A stretch of DNA of 64,000 nucleotides from Acinetobacter cumulans. Its GTDB lineage: Bacteria; Pseudomonadota; Gammaproteobacteria; Pseudomonadales; Moraxellaceae. Positions within the stretch are counted from its first letter, which is position 1, and each line of letters starts with the position of its first letter. The notes below the pieces were generated by a model. That model did no database searches. It was given only the letters and a program-made list of their open reading frames with translations, and was not told where the DNA came from. This document shows, one piece after another, positions 56,915 to 64,000 of this stretch. A program made the position numbers and the translations under genes. The stretch is from NCBI RefSeq assembly GCF_003024525.3, contig NZ_CP035934.2:1984001-2048000 (forward strand). Reading direction: 5' to 3'.

Positions 56915-58102
56915 TTATGCACGCTCAATAAGCGCAGCAACTGCAGGAAGTGTTTTACCTTCTACAAACTCAAGGAATGCACCACCACCTGTAGAGATAT
57001 AACCAATTTTGTCTGCAACTTCATATTTGTCGATCGCAGCTAAAGTATCGCCACCACCAGCAATTGAGAAACCAGCAGATTCAGCGATCGCTAAAGATAA
57101 TGTTTTAGTACCTTCGCCAAACTGATCAACTTCAAATACGCCTACTGGGCCATTCCACAGAATTGTTTTTGAAGTTTTTAAAATTTCAGCAAATGCTTTC
57201 GCTGTTTCTGGGCCAACGTCCAAAATCATGTCGTTGTCAGTTACATCTTCAACTTTTTTCACAACTGCTTTCGCTGCAGCCAATGAACCTAAGAAGTCAT
57301 CAAAATTAATTTCTGACGCATCTGCCACAACTACGTCTGTAGGAAGTGGTACAGATACTTTGGCAGCAATTGCTTTTGCAGTGTCGATCAAATCATTTTC
57401 GCAAAGTGATTTGCCCACGTTAAAGCCAGCAGCAGCTAAGAATGTATTAGCAATACCACCGCCAACGATCAATTGATCGCAAATATCTGAAAGTGATGTT
57501 AATACATCAAGCTTAGTTGATACTTTAGAACCCGCAACAATCGCAACCATTGGCTTTTCAGGAGTTTGTAGCGCACGACCCAAAGCATCTAATTCAGCTG
57601 CCAATAAAGGACCTGCAGCTGCAACTTTTGCACAACGTGCAACGCCTTCAGTTGATGCTTCTGCACGGTGAGCCGTACCAAATGCATCCATTACATAGAC
57701 ATCACAAAGTGCTGCATATTTTGCAGATAATTCTGGGTTGTTTTTCTTTTCACCAACGTTAAAACGGCAGTTTTCAAGTAATACCACTTGACCTGGTACA
57801 ACTTCAACGCCATCTAAGTATTCAGTGATTAACTTAACTTCTTGGCCTAAAGCTTCTGTTAAGTATGCCGCTACAGGAGCAAGCGATTGTTCCGCTTTAG
57901 GTTCACCTTCAACAGGACGACCAAGGTGTGAATACACCATTACAGCTGCACCTTGCGCAAGGGCTGCTTTAATTGTTGGTAATGCCGCACGTAAACGGGC
58001 ATCACTTGTAATCACGCCATTTTTAACAGGTACGTTTAAGTCTTCACGAATTAGAACACGCTTACCCGCTAAATCAAGATCAGTCATACGCTGAAAGTTC
58101 AT
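56915..58102 (-). CDS. pgk: phosphoglycerate kinase
   Basis: This 395-aa enzyme opens with [16 protein letters not shown] (the RVDxNVP-like signature read as REDLNVP) and has [46 protein letters not shown] and the GGGD-T hinge. It makes ATP from 1,3-bisphosphoglycerate. AGAGAG lies before the start. Confidence 0.97.
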   Translation of the reverse strand: MNFQRMTDLDLAGKRVLIREDLNVPVKNGVITSDARLRAALPTIKAALAQGAAVMVYSHLGRPVEGEPKAEQSLAPVAAYLTEALGQEVKLITEYLDGVEVVPGQVVLLENCRFNVGEKKNNPELSAKYAALCDVYVMDAFGTAHRAEASTEGVARCAKVAAAGPLLAAELDALGRALQTPEKPMVAIVAGSKVSTKLDVLTSLSDICDQLIVGGGIANTFLAAAGFNVGKSLCENDLIDTAKAIAAKVSVPLPTDVVVADASEINFDDFLGSLAAAKAVVKKVEDVTDNDMILDVGPETAKAFAEILKTSKTILWNGPVGVFEVDQFGEGTKTLSLAIAESAGFSIAGGGDTLAAIDKYEVADKIGYISTGGGAFLEFVEGKTLPAVAALIERA

Positions 58103-58241
58103 GCATTGCTCTCTTTATTGATATCAAAACGCGAAGATTTTAAATGATTATACGAAAAAAGGTTAGCTTCTTTTGCAGAAAAGGCATCCAAACTTAAAGT
58201 TTTGCTATCATAGGGAAAAATCAGAGCAAGATTCAAAGCCT

Positions 58242-58625
58242 ATGTCTATTCATCCAGACCCGCATCTTAATCGTCTTAACGCTTTAGGTGAGCCTTTGGC
58301 CAGCTGTTGTTTTGATCCCATTACCGGTTTTTTTCGTAATGGTTTCTGTCATACAGCCGTTTCGGATTTAGGCCAGCACACCATGTGCGCACAAATGACC
58401 TCTGAATTTCTTAATTTTTCGCAAAAAGCGGGAAATGACCTTATCACCCCATTACCAGAAGTTGGTTTTCCAGGTTTACAACCCGGCGACTTTTGGTGCA
58501 TCTGTGTGACGCGTTGGGTGGAAGCATACCAAGCTGGCATTGCCCCACCTGTCAAAATACAAGCATGTCATCAAGCTGTGCTGTCTTATGTACCGCTTGA
58601 TGTACTTATGGAATATGCAGTGTAA
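58242..58625 (+). CDS. DUF2237 family protein
   Basis: The start at MSIHPDPHLN (58242) gives 127 aa, usual for DUF2237. The core SCCFDPITGFFRNGFCHT, GQHTMCAQMT, EFLNFSQKAGNDL, PGDFWCICVTRW has the family's conserved cysteines and aromatic blocks. Function unknown. The maf gene starts inside its stop codon (TAATG), so the two are translationally coupled. Confidence 0.8.
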   Translation: MSIHPDPHLNRLNALGEPLASCCFDPITGFFRNGFCHTAVSDLGQHTMCAQMTSEFLNFSQKAGNDLITPLPEVGFPGLQPGDFWCICVTRWVEAYQAGIAPPVKIQACHQAVLSYVPLDVLMEYAV

Positions 58626-59218
58626 TGAGTACTCCCGAAATCATTTTGGCCTCCTCTAGCCAAACCCGTAAAGATTTAATGGATCGTTTACGGATTGATT
58701 ACCGTTCAATCGTACCTGATATAGATGAATCGCCGCGCGGTGAAAACCATGCGGATGATTTGGCAAAACGACTGGCTTTTGAAAAAGCCAAATGTATTAG
58801 TAGCCAATATCCAGATGCGATCGTGATTGGTTCGGACCAAGTCGCTTGGCGTGAAGGCGCTCCCGATATTTTTATTGGCAAGCCACTGTGCACAGAAAAA
58901 GCCATTAAACAATTACAAGCCAACTCGGACAAAATTGTTTACTTTAGTACGGCGCTCAGCGTACAACATGCGAGTTCTGGCTTTGAACAGACCTTGATCG
59001 AACATTATAAAGTGAAGTTCCGCAAACTGAGCTTGCCTGAAATTGAACGCTATGTAGACGTTGAACAACCTTTACACTGTGCGGGTAGCTTTAAGTGTGA
59101 AAGCTTGGGGATTAGTTTGTTTGAAGAAATGATTGGCCATGATCAAACCACGTTAATGGGCATGCCAATGATTAAACTTTGTCAGATTTTGCGTGAACTG
59201 AAGATTTTAGTACCTTAA
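58625..59218 (+). CDS. Maf-family nucleotide pyrophosphatase
   Basis: At 197 aa it opens with ILASSSQTRKDLMDRL (the N-terminal R/K cluster of Maf) and has DIDESPRGE, IGSDQVAW and CAGSFKCESLG. Maf proteins hydrolyse non-canonical or modified nucleoside triphosphates. The SQTRKDLMDRL and FKCESLG details resemble the YceF branch (7-methyl-GTP), but the substrate is not proven. It overlaps the DUF2237 stop. Confidence 0.88.
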   Translation: MSTPEIILASSSQTRKDLMDRLRIDYRSIVPDIDESPRGENHADDLAKRLAFEKAKCISSQYPDAIVIGSDQVAWREGAPDIFIGKPLCTEKAIKQLQANSDKIVYFSTALSVQHASSGFEQTLIEHYKVKFRKLSLPEIERYVDVEQPLHCAGSFKCESLGISLFEEMIGHDQTTLMGMPMIKLCQILRELKILVP

Positions 59219-59252
59219 TTTCTAAGTACGACGTCTAAAACAAATTAATAGG

Positions 59253-59285
59253 CAGCGCCTTAGTATTTAAGTGCGCTGTTTTTTT
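59253..59285 (+). terminator. terminator of the DUF2237-maf operon
   Basis: CAGCGC / GCGCTG around a 14-base loop with a seven-T run; 35 bases past the maf stop. Confidence 0.7.
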
Positions 59286-59364
59286 AAATTATTTTTATAA
59301 ATTAGGCCGCGAAGCAAAGCGCAAAGGCGTAACCACTCTGCCATATTTTGATGCGGAGTAATTT

Positions 59365-60156
59365 ATGAACGACCTGAACTTTGAATTACAAGGTTTTTCA
59401 CTCAAGTTCAAATCACCACAACAACAAGATGCCATGTTGATTGCGCATAAAGTGCTACAACATGACCGTATCCTGAGTAAACGTCGTATATATCCCATAC
59501 ATGAAGCATGGTGTACTGCACTTGCTGATGGTGTCAGCCAAAGCCCTCAGGCACAGCTCGCCTCTAAAAAAATTCTACAATTGGTCGATCAAAATCAGTC
59601 AATGCAAGTCCCTTTCAACTTTGCCCTTTTACAGCAACAATTTTGCCAATATTTCTCGCAACTGCCTGAGCACCACGGCACCAGTACAACACTGATTACG
59701 CTCACACACAGTCAATCACAATTTATTGAGATACAGCATTTGGGCAATAGTCGTGCCTATCTTTATTCACTCGCACAAGCAACGCCCCAATGGCGTCAAC
59801 TTACACGTGACCATAGTTTTATTGAAGAACTTCTTGCACCAACCGACATTCAAAATAGAGTGTCCTATGCTAGTTGTTATGACATGCTCACCCAATACTT
59901 TTGTGCTGATGACAGCCATGAAGTATGCATATCACCACTACAAGAGCAGTTTTTAACTGAAAATGAGGCCTTGGTCATTTGTACAGATGGCATCTATCAA
60001 TCATTGGCATGCTCTGACTGGCCTTTGCTTCAGCCCGATCTATCTTTGGCAAATTGGTTACTACAACTCAAAGAAAAACTCGAACAACATAAGCCTTATG
60101 ATAATGCCAGTATTGTGATTGTTCGTTTGACGTCGAGCAAGGTACATCCACAATAG
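59365..60156 (+). CDS. divergent PP2C-family protein phosphatase
   Basis: At 263 aa it has PP2C motifs: QQDAM near the start, ALADGVSQSP (D55), GTSTTLITL, IQHLGNSRAYLY (position 128 is Asn instead of the usual Asp of G-D-S-R), LVICTDGIYQ (D208) and YDNASIVIV (D246). The three core metal aspartates are present, so it may be active, but the Asn replaces a residue of the third metal site. No Ser/Thr kinase gene is near. GGAG lies before the start. Confidence 0.75.
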   Translation: MNDLNFELQGFSLKFKSPQQQDAMLIAHKVLQHDRILSKRRIYPIHEAWCTALADGVSQSPQAQLASKKILQLVDQNQSMQVPFNFALLQQQFCQYFSQLPEHHGTSTTLITLTHSQSQFIEIQHLGNSRAYLYSLAQATPQWRQLTRDHSFIEELLAPTDIQNRVSYASCYDMLTQYFCADDSHEVCISPLQEQFLTENEALVICTDGIYQSLACSDWPLLQPDLSLANWLLQLKEKLEQHKPYDNASIVIVRLTSSKVHPQ

Positions 60157-60381
60157 AAAGCATGTGCTGGTAGCCAAATAGCACAATAAATCTGATTATT
60201 TTAAAGCGCTATTTCATCGTGTATACCCAAGCATATTGGGCCACCATTAAGCTAACATGGGTTTGAAATTTTCAGATATACTTCGATAAAACAAACAATT
60301 AGTACTTTTACTTATTAGAAATGGTGTGCATAAAACTTATAGTACATGCGTGCTGTAAAATATTAAAATTGGAATACTCCC

Positions 60382-61623
60382 ATGCAAAATATCGAACATT
60401 TACTCCGCTCAGTTTCAGATGAGCTCAGAGCCTTAGCGCTTGCCAAAAGCAAATATGCGCAACAACTCGCACCCAATTTTTCTATTTTTAATTATATTTA
60501 TACCGATGAATTAATGTTGAGTCGCATGATTGCTGACTTGCTTAATCCAAAAGGAGATCATGCTCAAGGTCATATTTTTCTGTCTTTATTTTTACAGCAA
60601 CTGACCAACGCATCGCACTATTTATTATTAGACATTCAACGTGCCAAAGTAGCTATCGAAGTCTTAACCTTTCGCAACCAAACGCAACGTCGCATGGATA
60701 TTTATTTAGAAATTCCATATATAGACAGCGCACAAAGCTTCGGTATTTGTATTGAAAATAAACCTTATGCCACTGATCAGCCGAATCAACTTAAAGATTA
60801 TGCCCAAGAATTAAATTTAGCACATCAAGATCACTGGCATATTATTTATTTGACTCAAAATGGACGTGAACCTAGTACTGTGAGTGTTTCAGCAGCAACT
60901 TTTGAAACATGGCAACAGCACAATAAATGTACCTTACTTGCTTATCCTACACTCAGCCTTTGGCTAACTGCATGTGCTGTAGAAGCCAAGAATAATAATG
61001 TTTCTTTATTTCTACAAACCTTTAGTTCATTTATTACTTCACAATTTTTAGGCCTCAAAGATATGTCAGAATACGAATCAATCGACAAAATTATCCAGCA
61101 AACACCTGAATATCAAAATGCATTTATGCAAATTTACAAACATGGTGTTCAGATCAAAACCCAACTCAACAAGCAAGTTTCAACATTAAGAAATCTATTT
61201 AATATTGACTATAAAAAACATAAAGTATCGATTAATTTTCATGCACGCAATGATTATGCTGAATTGCTCAGTTGCTTATTTTTTGACTTAGATGTTAAAG
61301 ATTTTAAGGTGTTTATTGATATCTATGCTTATCCAGATCGTTATGAGATTAGCTTAGCGGAAAGAACATATGACTTAAATAAAACCGACCAATTGAATGT
61401 ACTGATTAAACAATTTGATCATCAATATCAACATTCAGTGATCACTGAAAATAACCGCTTACTGTTGAAAACTTATACCTCTGATGCAGATCATCATAGT
61501 ATTCATCATTATGTCGAAAAACTCATCGAGCATTTAATTGATTTCCACCTCAGCGAGGAGCAAGGCTTTAAAAGCTATCATTTTGAACTTGCACATGCCA
61601 TGCACACAAGCGAGAATACCTGA
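60382..61623 (+). CDS. PD-(D/E)XK nuclease superfamily protein
   Basis: At 413 aa the N-terminal third has helices and then RRMDIYLEIP (D106) and FGICIENKPYATDQPNQL with E125 and K127, i.e. D...E-x-K, the active-site set of the PD-(D/E)XK fold (PDDEXK_4-like). The C-terminal two thirds are mixed and show no named domain. GGAA lies upstream of the ATG. It ends 23 bases before roxA. It is not next to a methylase, so it is not a plain restriction enzyme; function unknown. Confidence 0.7.
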   Translation: MQNIEHLLRSVSDELRALALAKSKYAQQLAPNFSIFNYIYTDELMLSRMIADLLNPKGDHAQGHIFLSLFLQQLTNASHYLLLDIQRAKVAIEVLTFRNQTQRRMDIYLEIPYIDSAQSFGICIENKPYATDQPNQLKDYAQELNLAHQDHWHIIYLTQNGREPSTVSVSAATFETWQQHNKCTLLAYPTLSLWLTACAVEAKNNNVSLFLQTFSSFITSQFLGLKDMSEYESIDKIIQQTPEYQNAFMQIYKHGVQIKTQLNKQVSTLRNLFNIDYKKHKVSINFHARNDYAELLSCLFFDLDVKDFKVFIDIYAYPDRYEISLAERTYDLNKTDQLNVLIKQFDHQYQHSVITENNRLLLKTYTSDADHHSIHHYVEKLIEHLIDFHLSEEQGFKSYHFELAHAMHTSENT

Positions 61624-61645
61624 AATTTTCTAGGCAATTTGCATC

Positions 61646-62815
61646 ATGTCCCAACCTTTAGACGTGCTCGGCGGTATTAGCGCTGAGCAATTCCTTGCCG
61701 AATATTGGCAAAAAAAACCGCTCCTTGTACGTAATGCGCTTCCTGAAATTGCTGATATTTTAGAGCCAAGCGATATTATGGAATTGGCACTTGATGAAAA
61801 CGTCAATGCACGTCTAATTAAGCAAAAAGACAAAGACCCAAATCAATGGTCTGTAAAATCTTCACCTTTAATCAAAGCTGACTTCCAAAAAATGCCCAAG
61901 CTTTGGTCTGTACTCATCCAAGCTGTAGATCATTATTCTTTTGATTTGGCAGCTTTATGGAAAAAATTCCCCTTCATTCCACAATGGCGCCGTGATGACA
62001 TTATGGTGTCATACGCACCGCAAGGTGGCTCAGTGGGCAAGCATTTTGACTTTTATGATGTATTTTTAGTTCAAGGCTATGGGCATCGCCGTTGGCAGTT
62101 AGGTCAAATGTGTAATGCAGATACAGAGTTTGTTGCAGGCCAGCCTCTACGCCTATTACCAGAAATGGACATTCATTTTGATGAAGTTTTAGCACCTGGC
62201 GATCTATTGTATGTACCACCAGGTTTGGCACATTACGGCGTTGCTGAAGATGACTGCCTCACCTACTCATTTGGCTTCCGCATGCCGAATGTAACCGACA
62301 TGATGGATCGTGTGAGCGATAAATTTTCAGAAAATAGTGCTTTAAAAAATCCATTGCTTGATATTATTCGTGATCAACAAAGTGCGATTGGTCAAGTGAC
62401 TGAAAATGAACTGGAATATCTAAAAACTAAACTTTTTGAGCATTTGCAAAACTCAAATATTTTAGAAGATGCCATCATGAGCTTGATGTCTGAACCAAAA
62501 TATTTAGACAACATTCCTGAAGCTGAAGAAATTGGTACAGGTGACTTAGAGGCCGTACTTGAGCAAGGTTATCAATTGCTGATGGAACCTGCTTCACGCC
62601 TACTTTATACCGAACAAGATGGCCAATTGCTATTTTGGGCCAATGGCGAAGCTATATGTACTTCAGATGCTTCTGCAAGCTACTTAAAACGCCTTGCCGA
62701 TGGTGAACTCATTTTATTAGATGAAAATCTTGCAGATAATGACATTTTGGAAGATATCGCACATTTACTGAATGAATCGATTGTTATGCTTGCTCCAACG
62801 GACGATGCCGAATAA
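61646..62815 (+). CDS. roxA: 50S ribosomal protein L16 arginine hydroxylase (JmjC)
   Basis: At 389 aa it matches E. coli YcfD/RoxA: the iron site H133-x-D135 in VGKHFDFYD with H196 in PPGLAHYG, and the N-terminal cupin strands (SYAPQGGSVG). It uses 2-oxoglutarate and Fe(II) to hydroxylate an arginine in ribosomal protein L16. The start is ATG at 61646 without a strong ribosome site. Confidence 0.93.
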   Translation: MSQPLDVLGGISAEQFLAEYWQKKPLLVRNALPEIADILEPSDIMELALDENVNARLIKQKDKDPNQWSVKSSPLIKADFQKMPKLWSVLIQAVDHYSFDLAALWKKFPFIPQWRRDDIMVSYAPQGGSVGKHFDFYDVFLVQGYGHRRWQLGQMCNADTEFVAGQPLRLLPEMDIHFDEVLAPGDLLYVPPGLAHYGVAEDDCLTYSFGFRMPNVTDMMDRVSDKFSENSALKNPLLDIIRDQQSAIGQVTENELEYLKTKLFEHLQNSNILEDAIMSLMSEPKYLDNIPEAEEIGTGDLEAVLEQGYQLLMEPASRLLYTEQDGQLLFWANGEAICTSDASASYLKRLADGELILLDENLADNDILEDIAHLLNESIVMLAPTDDAE

Positions 62816-62871
62816 ATAACAGCATTGACGATTTAGCCGATTACATATTTTGTTCTAAGCTAAAGGAATCA

Positions 62872-62909
62872 TCCAATGAAGGGCCATTCTCTTCATTGGA
62901 TTCATTTTT
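62872..62909 (+). terminator. terminator of roxA
   Basis: TCCAATGAAG / CTTCATTGGA with a 9-base loop, then a T-rich run; 57 bases past the stop. Confidence 0.75.
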
Positions 62910-62956
62910 AAGCTCAAATCACTTCAATCGTTCAACTTAGACATCAATATCATCAT

Positions 62957-64000
62957 TTATACAGATGAATCATTCTCATCAATGGGGGCGTCAATTAGTA
63001 CTTGTATACGAGTACAACCAGATGCAGATTGAATTGAAAAAGTTGCACCCATGCGTTCAGCGCGAGTTTTCATACTACGTACCCCAATACTCATACCGTT
63101 TTGATTCACACACTCTACATCAAAACCAACGCCATCATCTTGCACCGTTAATTCAAGTTGTTGCGTTGCTGTAAAGTTTAAGCTCACCACAATTGACGTT
63201 GCTTGGCTATGCTTAACGACATTCACCAAACTTTCTTCTAAAATTCGAATGAGTGTTAAACATTGTAATGCGGTAGGCTGAAATACCCAAGATGGCGCAA
63301 CATGCCATGCAACACGAATATTTAACTCATCTAACAGTAAATTAAAACGATAACGTACAGGTGCAAGCCATAAAACTGGTGAATCAGGCACTCGACTCCC
63401 TTCAGCTGATCCAGTATCAATAATTTGACGTAAGTCATCTCTCAAAAGTTTTAACATTGATAAAAACTGTTGATTCGGTATTTGATGTTCACACTGGTCG
63501 ACAATAATCATAGAACGTACCAGTGATGCACCTAAACCATCGTGCAAATCATGAGATAAATCCATACGCTCGTGTAAACGCGCATTACTCAATTCGAGCT
63601 GATGTTGTTCATTTAAACTTTTACTCAAGTTTGCACTGACTTCTTCTACTTTAGTTGCTAAATAATTATTAAAATCTTCGACTTTTTTAATATTTCGGTT
63701 CAGCCTAACCCCTAACATCACTACAATAAAAATCATAACAAGAGGTGAAGTATATGGCGTAAGTGATGTCACTTCATAAGGCACACCCACCACAAATACC
63801 ACCAAATCAAATATACCCAATAGCAATACAACTGTCATGCAACATGCTAAAAATATAAAATCACCTCGTTTCGTGCGAAAAGCAACAATACATAAATAAA
63901 AATAAGTACATAGAAACAGTAGCATGTAAAAAAGCAATACCAGCACAACAACTAAATTGAGTGTACTTAAACCCGTCAAAACCATTGCGAGAAGACAGAT
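62957..64000 (-). CDS. sensor histidine kinase (NarX-type dimerisation), 5' end cut by right edge
   Basis: The frame stays open beyond the ATG at 63985 to the window edge, so the gene is probably truncated; at least 342 aa are visible. The visible N-terminal part has four membrane helices (to about residue 100), perhaps the end of a 7TM-DISM sensor. A coiled coil follows, then the phosphoacceptor LSHDLHDGLGASLVRS (HisKA_3-type H) and a HATPase region with ILEESLVNVVKHSQA, DDGVGFD and MKTRAERMGATFSIQSASGC. It will phosphorylate a LuxR-type response regulator, which is not in the window. Confidence 0.85.
   Translation of the reverse strand: MCLLAMVLTGLSTLNLVVVLVLLFYMLLFLCTYFYLCIVAFRTKRGDFIFLACCMTVVLLLGIFDLVVFVVGVPYEVTSLTPYTSPLVMIFIVVMLGVRLNRNIKKVEDFNNYLATKVEEVSANLSKSLNEQHQLELSNARLHERMDLSHDLHDGLGASLVRSMIIVDQCEHQIPNQQFLSMLKLLRDDLRQIIDTGSAEGSRVPDSPVLWLAPVRYRFNLLLDELNIRVAWHVAPSWVFQPTALQCLTLIRILEESLVNVVKHSQATSIVVSLNFTATQQLELTVQDDGVGFDVECVNQNGMSIGVRSMKTRAERMGATFSIQSASGCTRIQVLIDAPIDENDSSV

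Noticed and set aside
1..64000. CRISPR array, rRNA or tRNA genes, phage attachment site
   Set aside because: Reading both strands showed no regularly spaced direct repeats, no rRNA stretches and no complete cloverleaf.

Overview
The window is ordinary chromosomal DNA of a low-GC (about 40% by eye) gammaproteobacterium, most probably Acinetobacter. The clues are an IscR-led isc operon, an Acinetobacter-style aspA / putP / Lrp / putA block without a ribbon-helix-helix PutA, a Bap-like Ig-repeat protein, DUF937 and phasin-like proteins, and the fba/pgk neighbourhood. The genus call rests on protein recognition, not on a database search; I cannot name the species. I see no rRNA, tRNA, insertion sequence, integrase, prophage block or CRISPR array. 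About 60 protein genes are supported, two of them cut by the window edges.

Layout. 0-15 kb: a truncated secreted protein, an M16 peptidase (PreP type), a DUF347 membrane protein, a GNAT acetyltransferase, a PfkB kinase / Rieske / YqiJ-like operon, a DUF937 protein, a divergent pair of little-known proteins (one a DUF2797 zinc protein), an alpha/beta hydrolase, a small Ig-repeat Bap-like protein, ppiD, hupB, a phasin and an UbiJ-like membrane protein. 15.3-20.9 kb: the complete iron-sulfur operon iscR-iscS-iscU-iscA-hscB-hscA-fdx, with a recognisable sigma70 promoter overlapped by a type-1 IscR box and hairpins inside the operon. 21-28.9 kb: a membrane adenylate cyclase, a HIT protein, mfd, a small hypothetical gene and aspA. 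29.3-35.3 kb: proline catabolism (putP, an Lrp-type regulator, putA). 35.4-46.3 kb: trmA, small proteins, a periplasmic phosphodiester-glycosidase-like protein, an LRAT-fold protein, a large SF1 helicase with an embedded DEDDh exonuclease, a bestrophin channel, glnS, ppiB and lpxH.

46.4-54.3 kb is the most accessory-looking part: two acyl-CoA-dehydrogenase-like sulfur oxidoreductases divergent from an LLM flavin monooxygenase across a very AT-rich gap, an orphan HpcH/HpaI aldolase, a SieB-like membrane protein, an NfsB nitroreductase and two tandem zinc-ribbon microproteins. 54.4-64 kb returns to core genes: a DMT transporter, fba, a small lipoprotein, pgk, DUF2237 + Maf, a divergent PP2C phosphatase, a PD-(D/E)XK protein, the ribosomal oxygenase roxA and a truncated sensor kinase.

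The best leads for something under-described are the helicase-exonuclease fusion (39118-41826), the orphan PD-(D/E)XK protein next to a degenerate PP2C (59365-61623), the Ig-repeat miniature of Bap (10336-11421), the UbiJ-like membrane protein (14659-15306), and the isc control elements. I did not find a clearly new multi-gene system; these are single-gene or regulatory leads.
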